Origin: CAYOBW01 sp964402115
Lineage (GTDB): Bacteria; Verrucomicrobiota; Kiritimatiellia; UBA8416; CAYOBW01
Assembly (NCBI GenBank): GCA_964402115.1
Contig: CAYOBW010000225.1
Coordinates: 1 to 11,591, forward strand
Direction: 5' to 3'
DNA length: 11,591 nucleotides
The position numbers were made by a program, and so were the translations under genes. Below the pieces are notes generated by a model. It had not been told where the DNA came from and ran no database searches. It saw nothing but the letters and a program-made list of their open reading frames with translations. Positions 5,496 through 11,591 of the stretch are shown here, piece after piece (position 1 is the stretch's first letter; the number at the start of each line of letters is the position of its first letter).

Positions 5496-5520
5496 CCTGG
5501 CCACTGCCTGCGACGCCAGG
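5496..5520. terminator. Weak hairpin between convergent genes
   Basis: CCTGGC (5496-5501) and GCCAGG (5515-5520) form a six-pair stem with a 13-base loop in the 48-base gap between the converging PP-loop and MATE genes. No T-run is present on either side, so bidirectional termination is only suggested by position. Confidence 0.3.
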
Positions 5521-5533
5521 ACTGCTTCCGGTG

Positions 5534-6910
5534 TTAGAGCCCGGCGACCGGGTCGGGTTCGATCACGCGGATCTTGCGCCAGGCGCCTGAGTGGAAGCGG
5601 AGCAGCCAGACAGTGGCAATCAGCATGACGAAGACGGTGGCCATAGCCCACTGCCCGTAGAGCCCGACGTCTGCCCGATCCGCGGCGCAGAGCGCGGCGA
5701 TGAAGAGACCGTGGGCGACCAGCGAAGCGCCGAAGGTCCAGCGCGTGTCGCCCGCGGCCACGAGCGCGCCGCAGACGATATAGTTGACGGCGTCAAGCAG
5801 ACAATAGGCCGCGATGAAGCGCAGCAGCACGGCACCGACGGTGGCGATGGCCGGGTCGGCCGCCTCGCCCTGGAAGAAAGCGAACAGCGGACCGGGCAGA
5901 AGCACGAACAGCGCCGCGGTCAGCAGCATCCACGCCTCGGATACGAGCAGGCCCTGCCAGGTGATGTGCGCCGCCCGGTCGGGTTCGTGCCGGCCGAGGG
6001 CCTGGCCGATCAGGATGCGCAACGCCTCGGAGAAGCCCACGACCGGGAAGAAGGCCAGCCCGTTGATGCGCCAGGCGATGCTGGTGCTCGCCAGTTCGAG
6101 TGTGCCGATGCGGCCGATGAAGAAGAGGAAGGCGGTCCAGGCCACGATTTCGAGCGAGAAGCGCACGCCGTTGGGCAGGCCGAAGCGCAGCAGGCGGCGC
6201 AGCATGTCGATGTTCCAGCGCCGCCCTTCCCAGATGCCGAACGGGGCGTGGTGGCGGGGAAGGGCAAAGAGGACCAGGAAGATAAGCGCCGTGAGGATCT
6301 GGGCCGACGTCGACGCGATGGCGGCGCCCGCGATGCCCAGGCGCGGGCAGCCGGCCCGGCCGAAGATCAGCAGGTAGGCGAGGGCGATGTTCACGGCGTG
6401 CCCGGTGAGGAAGGCCGCCATGACGACGCGGGTGACGCCCCGGCCCGTGAAGAAGCCCGCGATGGCGGAGGAGAGAAACGACGCCCACATGCCCAGGCTG
6501 ACGATGTTCACGTACGTGACTTCACAGCGCTGCACCTCCGGCGTGTGCCCGACCCAGGCGAAGAAGGGGCGCGTGCCGAGGGGCAGCAGCGCGGCCAGCA
6601 CGCCGAACACGAGCGACAGCCAGATGCCCTGCCAGATGACGGCGCCGATTTCCCGCGGGCGGCCGGCGCCGACGTAGTGCGCCGTGAGGGTTGAGGTGTA
6701 ACCCACCGCGCCGGTCACGAGGCTGCCCAGGCAGAAGGCCGCCATGGAGGCCGGACCCACCGCGGCCACGGCTTCGGCCGAGTAGCGGGCCAGGAACAAG
6801 CCGTCAACGAACTGCATCAACATGACGCCGGTCATGGAGAGAATCAGGGGGACCGCGAGCCTGAGCAACTCACGGCAGACAGCGAAATCCACGAAACGGC
6901 GGTTGGTCAA
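5534..6910 (-). CDS. MATE-family multidrug/toxin exporter
   Basis: This 458-residue inner-membrane protein has about twelve hydrophobic segments arranged as two similar six-helix halves. The N-terminal half opens with LLRLAVPLILSMTGVMLMQFVDGLFLARYSAEAVAAVGPASM, a pattern diagnostic of MATE (DinF/NorM-like) proteins: LAxPxIL, then a polar residue-D-xx-F/A at the end of helix 1. The second half begins near RLLRFGLPNGVRFSLEIVAW. MATE proteins export cationic drugs or metabolites using Na+ or H+ gradients; the substrate here is unknown. Length is normal for the family. The start is TTG (6910-6908), supported by AAAGGA six bases upstream. No ATG or GTG gives the conserved N-terminus with a comparable site. 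It is convergent with the PP-loop gene and divergent from the aminotransferase, so it is probably transcribed alone. Confidence 0.92.
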   Translation of the reverse strand: MTNRRFVDFAVCRELLRLAVPLILSMTGVMLMQFVDGLFLARYSAEAVAAVGPASMAAFCLGSLVTGAVGYTSTLTAHYVGAGRPREIGAVIWQGIWLSLVFGVLAALLPLGTRPFFAWVGHTPEVQRCEVTYVNIVSLGMWASFLSSAIAGFFTGRGVTRVVMAAFLTGHAVNIALAYLLIFGRAGCPRLGIAGAAIASTSAQILTALIFLVLFALPRHHAPFGIWEGRRWNIDMLRRLLRFGLPNGVRFSLEIVAWTAFLFFIGRIGTLELASTSIAWRINGLAFFPVVGFSEALRILIGQALGRHEPDRAAHITWQGLLVSEAWMLLTAALFVLLPGPLFAFFQGEAADPAIATVGAVLLRFIAAYCLLDAVNYIVCGALVAAGDTRWTFGASLVAHGLFIAALCAADRADVGLYGQWAMATVFVMLIATVWLLRFHSGAWRKIRVIEPDPVAGL

Positions 6911-6916
6911 AGGGGT

Positions 6917-6922
6917 TCCTTT
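6917..6922 (-). promoter_or_regulatory. Ribosome binding site deciding the TTG start of the MATE gene
   Basis: AAAGGA on the minus strand lies six bases before TTG at 6910-6908. It is the only well-placed site and makes TTG the preferred start. Confidence 0.6.
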
Positions 6923-7152
6923 CGCGTCGAACAGCCGCGTACATTCAGCGATGCCGCCACCGAAAGCAAGGGGGAAGCGGCGACCGGAATCCTCGCCTGA
7001 GCGGCGGTGTTACCGCTTCGCGCCTGCCAGGCGCCCCAGTTTCTCGCGGCTCGACGAGCGCGGCTCGCCTGATCTCGCCGCCGTCCTCGCCCGCCCTCGC
7101 GGTGCTTTACAGGTTGTCCGGAATCACACCGGGAGGGCGAACGTCCTCGTGA

Positions 7153-7196
7153 GCCGTGCGCGCTGCGGGTGCGCATGCAGCGCGATGAACGACGGC
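7153..7196 (+). other. Two-tier hairpin in the leader region
   Basis: CGCGCTGC (7159-7166) pairs perfectly with GCAGCGCG (7177-7184) around a ten-base loop. The flanking GCCGT (7153-7157) and ACGGC (7192-7196) extend the stem across an internal loop. It may be part of a structured leader or small RNA ending at the terminator-like site at 7372-7397. GC-rich DNA makes such stems fairly common. Confidence 0.35.
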
Positions 7197-7371
7197 GACC
7201 GCGCAGGATTTGGGGACGGCCCTGAGCCTCGGCCAGGCGGTTCACCCCGACCCCGCTGGGGGCAGAAGACGGCAGTGACGTCAACCGAGGGTGTCGGTGA
7301 ATCGCAATAGCGGATTCCGCCTGGACCCTTGACCCCGAGCGGTTCCCCTTGGCCGGGCGTCGCAACGCCGT

Positions 7372-7397
7372 AGCGCTGCACTTGGCGCTTTTCTTTT
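7372..7397 (+). terminator. Factor-independent terminator-like site upstream of the aminotransferase
   Basis: AGCGCT (7372-7377) pairs with GGCGCT (7384-7389, last pair a G-T wobble) around GCACTT and is followed by TTTCTTTT (7390-7397). It is the clearest stem plus T-run in the window. It lies 59 bases before the aminotransferase ATG, with no plus-strand gene upstream to terminate. It would therefore act as an attenuator in a long leader, or end a small RNA encoded in 6911-7372. Confidence 0.5.
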
Positions 7398-7445
7398 GCG
7401 GCCGGAACCCGGATCATGGCCGCCGTCCCAGCACGGGGCGGGATC

Positions 7446-7450
7446 GGAGG
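7446..7450 (+). promoter_or_regulatory. Ribosome binding site of the aminotransferase
   Basis: GGAGG six bases before ATG 7457 sets the start and excludes the 36-residue upstream extension of the frame, which has no comparable site. Confidence 0.7.
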
Positions 7451-7456
7451 AGCGCT

Positions 7457-8632
7457 ATGCCGGCAACCAGTCAGCGTGTGGGCAAGTTCACGGAGTCCGT
7501 CATTCGGCGGATGACCCGCGTGGCGAACGAGTGCGGGGCGATCAACCTGTCGCAGGGATTCCCGGATTTCGATCCGCCTGCCGAACTGTGCCACGCGCTG
7601 GAGGCGGTCGCGCACGCCGGGCCGCACCAGTACGCGGTGACCTGGGGCGCGCCGGCGTTCCGCCAGGCCCTGGCCCGCAAGCAGGCGCGCTGGACGGGGC
7701 TGCCGATTGACCCCGACCAGCACATGGTCGTGACGTGCGGCAGCACGGAGGCGATGATGGCGGCCATGCTGACCGCCTGCAACCCGGGCGACAAGGTGGT
7801 GATCTTCTCGCCGTTCTACGAGAACTACGTGGCTGACACGATCCTGTCCGGCGCCGAGCCGATTTACGTGCCGCTGCGTCCGCCGGACTTCGCCTTCGAC
7901 CCTGACGAACTGCGTCGGGCGTTCGAACGCCGGCCGAAGGCGCTGGTGCTCTGCAATCCGGCCAACCCCACGGGGAAGGTGTTCACGCGGTCAGAACTGG
8001 AACTGATTGCGGCGCTGGCCGAGGAGTTCGACACGTTCGTCATCACGGACGAGGTCTACGAGCACATCGTCTATGCGCCTCACACGCACGTCTACTTCAG
8101 CACCCTGCCCGGGATGTTCGCGCGCACGTTCTCGTGCAGCTCGCTCTCGAAGACCTACTCGATCACCGGCTGGCGGCTGGGCTACGTCATCGCGCCGCCG
8201 CGCCTGATCGACGGCGTGCGCAAGGTGCACGACTTTCTGACGGTAGGGGCCGCCGCGCCGCTGCAGGCCGCCGCGCTGGCGGGCTTGAGCTTGCCGGAGG
8301 CCTACTACGCGGGGCTGCAACGGGACTACACGCTCAAGCGCGACGTGTTTCTGGCGTCGCTGGACGCGGCCGAACTCGCCTACACGCGGCCGCAGGGGGC
8401 CTATTACGTGATGGTGGACGTGAGCGATTTCGGCGTCACGAACGACGTCATGTTCTGCGAGTGGCTCGCGCGCGAGATTGGCGTTGCCGCCGTGCCGGGG
8501 TCGAGCTTCTTCAGGGAGCCGGTGAACCATCTGATCCGTTTCCACTTTGCAAAACGCGAGGAGACGTTGCGGGCGGCCGGCGAGCGGCTGCGGCGACTGC
8601 CGGAAGTGTGGAGTCATGGGGCGCCCATGTGA
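7457..8632 (+). CDS. Class I/II PLP-dependent aminotransferase
   Basis: This 391-residue cytoplasmic enzyme of fold type I transfers an amino group to a 2-oxo acid. Landmarks seen are INLSQGFPDFDPP (29-41), the substrate-pocket motif of aspartate, kynurenine and methionine aminotransferases; TCGSTEAMMAA (93-103); NPANPTG (167-173); DEVYEH (198-203), whose Asp contacts the pyridine nitrogen; SLSKTYSITGWRLGY (229-243), with K232 as the PLP lysine; and R361 (HLIRFHF), which binds the substrate carboxylate. The SQGFPDF and SKTYSITGWRLGY forms are closest to kynurenine/glutamine transaminase K-like and methionine aminotransferase-like enzymes, but the amino donor cannot be fixed from sequence. The start is set by GGAGG at six bases. 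A secreted glycosidase gene follows after 23 bases and is probably co-transcribed; no metabolic link between them is obvious. A terminator-like site precedes the gene. Confidence 0.92.
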   Translation: MPATSQRVGKFTESVIRRMTRVANECGAINLSQGFPDFDPPAELCHALEAVAHAGPHQYAVTWGAPAFRQALARKQARWTGLPIDPDQHMVVTCGSTEAMMAAMLTACNPGDKVVIFSPFYENYVADTILSGAEPIYVPLRPPDFAFDPDELRRAFERRPKALVLCNPANPTGKVFTRSELELIAALAEEFDTFVITDEVYEHIVYAPHTHVYFSTLPGMFARTFSCSSLSKTYSITGWRLGYVIAPPRLIDGVRKVHDFLTVGAAAPLQAAALAGLSLPEAYYAGLQRDYTLKRDVFLASLDAAELAYTRPQGAYYVMVDVSDFGVTNDVMFCEWLAREIGVAAVPGSSFFREPVNHLIRFHFAKREETLRAAGERLRRLPEVWSHGAPM

Positions 8633-8641
8633 GTGTGGCGC

Positions 8642-8647
8642 AGGAGG
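8642..8647 (+). promoter_or_regulatory. Ribosome binding site of the GH106 gene
   Basis: AGGAGG eight bases before ATG 8656. A nearer ATG at 8649 lies in another frame and does not encode the signal peptide. Confidence 0.65.
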
Positions 8648-8655
8648 CATGAGCA

Positions 8656-11591
8656 ATGCGACAGGCGCGGGCGATGATGGCGGCCGGATTGGCCGGGGTG
8701 CTGTTGGGCGGGACGGCTGGATTCGGCGCGCCGGCGGACCTGGAGGCCGGTTTCCGCTCGCCGCCGGACGCGACGAAACCCTGGTGCTACTGGTATTGGA
8801 TCAGCGACAACATCTCGAAAGAGGGGATTTCGCGCGACCTGGAGGCGCTGGCGCGCGTGGGGATCGGCGAAGGGCTGATCGGGAACATCTTTCTCGACGA
8901 GATTCCGGCCGGCAAGGTGAAGGTGCTGAGCGAGGAGTGGTGGGGGCTCATCGCGCACGCCATCCGTGAAGGCGACCGGACGGGTGTCAACGTGGGCATG
9001 TTCAACAGCCCCGGCTGGAGCCAGTCGGGCGGTCCGTGGGTGAAGCCCTCGCAGGCCATGCGGTACCTGGCTGTCTCGGAGACCCGCGTCAAGGGCCCGC
9101 AGGCCTTCGCCGGGGTGCTCCCCGTGCCGGCCCAGCCGTTCCAGGACGTGGCCGTGCTGGCGTTCCCGGCGCCGCACGCCGATCAGGATCGTCTGAGCGC
9201 GCGCCGTCCGACCGTAGCGTGTGCCCCACCCGCCGCCGACGCCGCGCGCTGGACGGATGGCGACCCGGCCACGCGCGCCAAGCTGCCGCCGGGCGGGGGA
9301 CCGATCACGGTCGAGCTGGCGCTGCCGGAGCCCCTGACGGCGCGCAGCCTCTCCCTCACGCCGGGCGACGGCGGGTGGTCCGCGCAGGTCGAGTTGCTGG
9401 CGGGGGACGCTGCCGGGAACTTCAAGTCTGTCCGCACGTTCCGTTTCGAGCGCTCGAACCTGTCCGTGAACGTGGGCTTCCTGCCGCGCGGCCCCGTGAC
9501 GGTGGCGTTTCCCGCCACGACCGCGCAACGGTTCCAGCTACGATTCACGGGTGTGCATGGATCGGCCGGGCTTGCTGAAATCGAACTGGACGGGGCCGTC
9601 CGGCTCGAAGCGTATATCGAGAAGCAGCTTGGCAAGATGCACCCGACTCCGCTGCCGATGTGGGACACCTACCTGTGGCGGACGCAGGCGGAGCCCGAGC
9701 GGGCGGATACGGCCATTCCGCCTGCGGGTGTGGAGAACCTGACCACCCGGCTCGGGGCCGACGGTCGCTTGGCATGGGACGCGCCGGCCGGCGACTGGGT
9801 GGTCTTGCGCATCGGGATGACACCCACGGGCACGCGGAACGCGCCCGCCTCGCCGGAGGGGCAGGGGCTGGAGATCGACAAGATGAACCGCGAGGTGGCG
9901 CGCGCCCATTTCGAGGCTTTCGTCGGGGAAGTGCTGCGCCGCGTTCCGGCGGGCGAGCGGCGGGCGTTCAAGCACGTCGTGGCGGACAGCTACGAGATGG
10001 GGTCGCAGAACTGGACGGACGGATTCGGTGCGACGTTCAGCAAGCGTTACGGGTACGACCCGCTGCCGTGGCTGCCCGTGCTCACGGGGCGGCTGGTGGG
10101 CAGCGCCGACCGGTCCGAGCGTTTCCTGTGGGACCTGCGGCGCCTGGTGGCGGACCATATCGCGGCCGACTACGTTGGCGGCCTGCGTGATCTGTGCCAG
10201 CCGCAGGGGCTGAAGCTGTGGCTGGAGAACTATGGTCACTGGGGCTTTCCCGCGGAGTTCCTGCAGTACGGCAGCGCGTCGGACTGCATCGGGGGCGAGT
10301 TCTGGGTGACCGGGGACCTGGGTTCGATCGAGCTGCGCGCGGCCTCTTCGGCGGCGAACACGTTCGGCAAGCCGGTAGTGTCGGCCGAGGCGTTCACCGG
10401 CGGCCCCGCTTTCCAGAACGCGCCGGGCGCGTTGAAGGCGCGTGGGGACTGGGCATTCTGCGAGGGCATTAATCACTTCGTGCTGCACGTCTGCATCCAG
10501 CAGCCATGGGAGGACCGCAAACCGGGTGTCAATGCCTGGTTCGGCACGGAGTTCAACCGGCACAATACCTGGTTCGAGGAGGGGCGCGCGTGGGTGGACT
10601 ACGTGCGGCGGTGCTGTTACCTGCTCCAGCAGGGGACGCGCGTGGCGGACGTGGCGTACTTCATCGGCGACGACGCACCGAAGATGACCGGCGTACGCAA
10701 CCCCGCGCTGCCGGCGGGGCGTGACTTCGACTACATCAACAGCAAGGCCATTCTGGACGGCCTCGCCGTTCGCGACGGCCGGCTGGTGCTGCCGCACGGC
10801 ACCTCGTACCGGCTGCTGGTCCTGCCTCCGCTGGATACGATGCGGCCGGAGGTGCTGAAGAAGATCGAGACGCTGGTGCGGGGGGGAGCGACCGTCATCG
10901 GCCCGCCCCCCGTGCGTTCGCCGAGCCTGGAGGGCTACCCGGCGTGCGACGCGGAGGTGCGCAAGCTGGCGGCCGTGCTCTGGGGGGCGGAGCCGCCGGC
11001 GGCCGGCGTGACGCGGCGGCACGGGCAGGGGCGCATCCTGACGGCAACAACGCTGGAGGCGCTATTCGCGGCCGACGGCGTGCCCCCGGACTTCACGAGC
11101 GATGCGGGGCTGCGCTACACGCACCGGACGACGGCGGATGCCGAGATCTACTTCGTCGCCAATGGAAAACCGGAGGCCGTGACGGCTCAAACCGCCTTTC
11201 GCGTGACAGGGCGGGCGCCGGAGTTGTGGTGGCCGGACAGCGGACGGACGGCGTGGCCCGCGGTGTTCGCGGCTGACGGGGGCGTGGTGCGGCTGCCGCT
11301 GACGCTGGGGCCGCAGGGATCGGTGTTCGTTATCTTCCGCGCGCAGGGGGCTTCGGCCGACAGCGTGGTGCGCGTGGCGCGCGGCGGGACCGTGGTCAGC
11401 GAGGTGCGTGCCGTGACCGTGAGCCCGGCAGCGCCGGGGCCGGGCGACGGCGTGAACAATTTCACGTTCGCCGTCTGGGCGCAGCCGGCGGCTGACACGA
11501 CGCTGCTGCCCGCGAGGGACAGCGGCATTCACGGCATGGCCGAGCCGCGGAACGACGCGCTCTTCCCGCCGCACGGCAACACGTACGGGGA
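8656..11591 (+). CDS. Secreted GH106-type alpha-L-rhamnosidase with C-terminal LamG-like domain (3' end cut by window)
   Basis: The frame is open from ATG 8656 to the window end (978 complete codons). Residues 1-25 are a signal peptide (MMAAGLAGVLLGGTAGFGA). The next part carries the GH106 N-terminal hallmark: FRSPPDATKPWCYWYWISDN, then ISRDLEALARVGIGEGLIGNI. FNSPGWSQSGGPWV (117-130) and a beta-sandwich insert (about 170-330) follow. The catalytic-barrel segments include VADSYEMGSQNWTDGF (442-457), LWLENYGHWGFPAEF (521-535), SDCIGGEFW (542-550) and SAEAFTGG (576-583), rich in the Glu/Asp expected of an inverting, calcium-using rhamnosidase. From about 931 (NNFTFAVWAQP) a LamG/concanavalin-like domain begins and is cut off. 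GH106 enzymes remove terminal alpha-L-rhamnose from pectin side chains and other polysaccharides. I cannot assign the exact catalytic Glu residues. It follows the aminotransferase by 23 bases. No TonB/SusD or other carbohydrate genes are visible. Confidence 0.85.
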   Translation, partial: MRQARAMMAAGLAGVLLGGTAGFGAPADLEAGFRSPPDATKPWCYWYWISDNISKEGISRDLEALARVGIGEGLIGNIFLDEIPAGKVKVLSEEWWGLIAHAIREGDRTGVNVGMFNSPGWSQSGGPWVKPSQAMRYLAVSETRVKGPQAFAGVLPVPAQPFQDVAVLAFPAPHADQDRLSARRPTVACAPPAADAARWTDGDPATRAKLPPGGGPITVELALPEPLTARSLSLTPGDGGWSAQVELLAGDAAGNFKSVRTFRFERSNLSVNVGFLPRGPVTVAFPATTAQRFQLRFTGVHGSAGLAEIELDGAVRLEAYIEKQLGKMHPTPLPMWDTYLWRTQAEPERADTAIPPAGVENLTTRLGADGRLAWDAPAGDWVVLRIGMTPTGTRNAPASPEGQGLEIDKMNREVARAHFEAFVGEVLRRVPAGERRAFKHVVADSYEMGSQNWTDGFGATFSKRYGYDPLPWLPVLTGRLVGSADRSERFLWDLRRLVADHIAADYVGGLRDLCQPQGLKLWLENYGHWGFPAEFLQYGSASDCIGGEFWVTGDLGSIELRAASSAANTFGKPVVSAEAFTGGPAFQNAPGALKARGDWAFCEGINHFVLHVCIQQPWEDRKPGVNAWFGTEFNRHNTWFEEGRAWVDYVRRCCYLLQQGTRVADVAYFIGDDAPKMTGVRNPALPAGRDFDYINSKAILDGLAVRDGRLVLPHGTSYRLLVLPPLDTMRPEVLKKIETLVRGGATVIGPPPVRSPSLEGYPACDAEVRKLAAVLWGAEPPAAGVTRRHGQGRILTATTLEALFAADGVPPDFTSDAGLRYTHRTTADAEIYFVANGKPEAVTAQTAFRVTGRAPELWWPDSGRTAWPAVFAADGGVVRLPLTLGPQGSVFVIFRAQGASADSVVRVARGGTVVSEVRAVTVSPAAPGPGDGVNNFTFAVWAQPAADTTLLPARDSGIHGMAEPRNDALFPPHGNTYG

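Larger units (their letters stand above)
6911..7456. other. Divergent intergenic region with hairpins, no gene seen
   Basis: These 546 bases separate the divergent MATE and aminotransferase genes. Open frames on both strands give Arg/Pro/Ser-rich translations that match nothing recognisable. Visible structures are small hairpins at 7004-7016 (GCGGT/ACCGC), 7020-7034 (GCGCC/GGCGC) and 7251-7261, a larger one at 7153-7196, a small one at 7356-7369 and a terminator-like site at 7372-7397. No known riboswitch class was recognised. Confidence 0.6.

Noticed and set aside
5591..6694. 367-codon plus-strand open frame opposite the MATE gene
   Set aside because: Its hydrophilic Glu/Gly/Arg-rich translation is a shadow; the minus strand encodes an unmistakable MATE transporter.
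6907..7365. 152-codon minus-strand open frame upstream of the MATE gene
   Set aside because: Basic, low-complexity translation, no ribosome site, and it overlaps the MATE ribosome site and TTG start.
9538..11022. 494-codon minus-strand open frame
   Set aside because: It is an antisense shadow of the GH106 gene; the Arg/His/Pro-rich translation is typical of the antisense frame of GC-rich coding DNA.

Overview
The window is high-GC bacterial chromosomal DNA. Strong codon bias toward G/C in third positions, GTG and TTG starts, a secreted GH106 rhamnosidase-type enzyme and roomy intergenic repeats would fit a member of the Planctomycetes-Verrucomicrobia-Kiritimatiellota group or a similar free-living or sediment bacterium. 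No rRNA or marker gene is present, so this placement is only an inference.

Layout. (1) 1-1123, minus strand: a small secreted His/Cys-rich DUF2946-like protein, then an outer-membrane beta-barrel protein with a histidine-rich loop that runs off the left edge. The two look like a metal (probably zinc) handling pair. (2) 1124-2217: about 1.1 kb without a convincing gene, filled by three consecutive inverted-repeat structures. The third (1833-2133) has matching 23-bp terminal inverted repeats and a perfect 9-bp flanking direct repeat, the signature of a miniature transposable element. The first (1188-1662) is a decayed palindromic element whose arms consist of 12-nt units beginning GTT. (3) 2218-4263, plus: a CPA2-type cation:proton antiporter with an extra membrane bundle and a C-terminal RCK_C domain. 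(4) 4493-5485, plus: a PP-loop ATPase fused to an NFACT-R-like domain, with a CxxC...C set as in sulfur-transfer tRNA-modifying enzymes. (5) 5534-6910, minus, convergent with the previous gene: a MATE-family exporter with a TTG start. (6) 6911-7456: a divergent 0.5-kb intergenic stretch with hairpins and a factor-independent terminator-like site about 60 bases before the next gene. (7) 7457-8632 and 8656-11591 (runs off the right edge), plus: a class I/II PLP aminotransferase followed after 23 bases by a secreted GH106-type alpha-L-rhamnosidase with the start of a LamG-like domain.

The genes are mostly independent functions: metal acquisition, ion homeostasis, tRNA sulfuration, drug export, amino-acid metabolism and pectin/rhamnan breakdown. 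The only probable operons are the two minus-strand genes at the left edge and the aminotransferase-GH106 pair. The most unusual material is the repeat nest at 1188-2142, where two different elements carry the same 8-base outward tip (GGGCGCAT), which suggests that one transposase acting in trans moved both.
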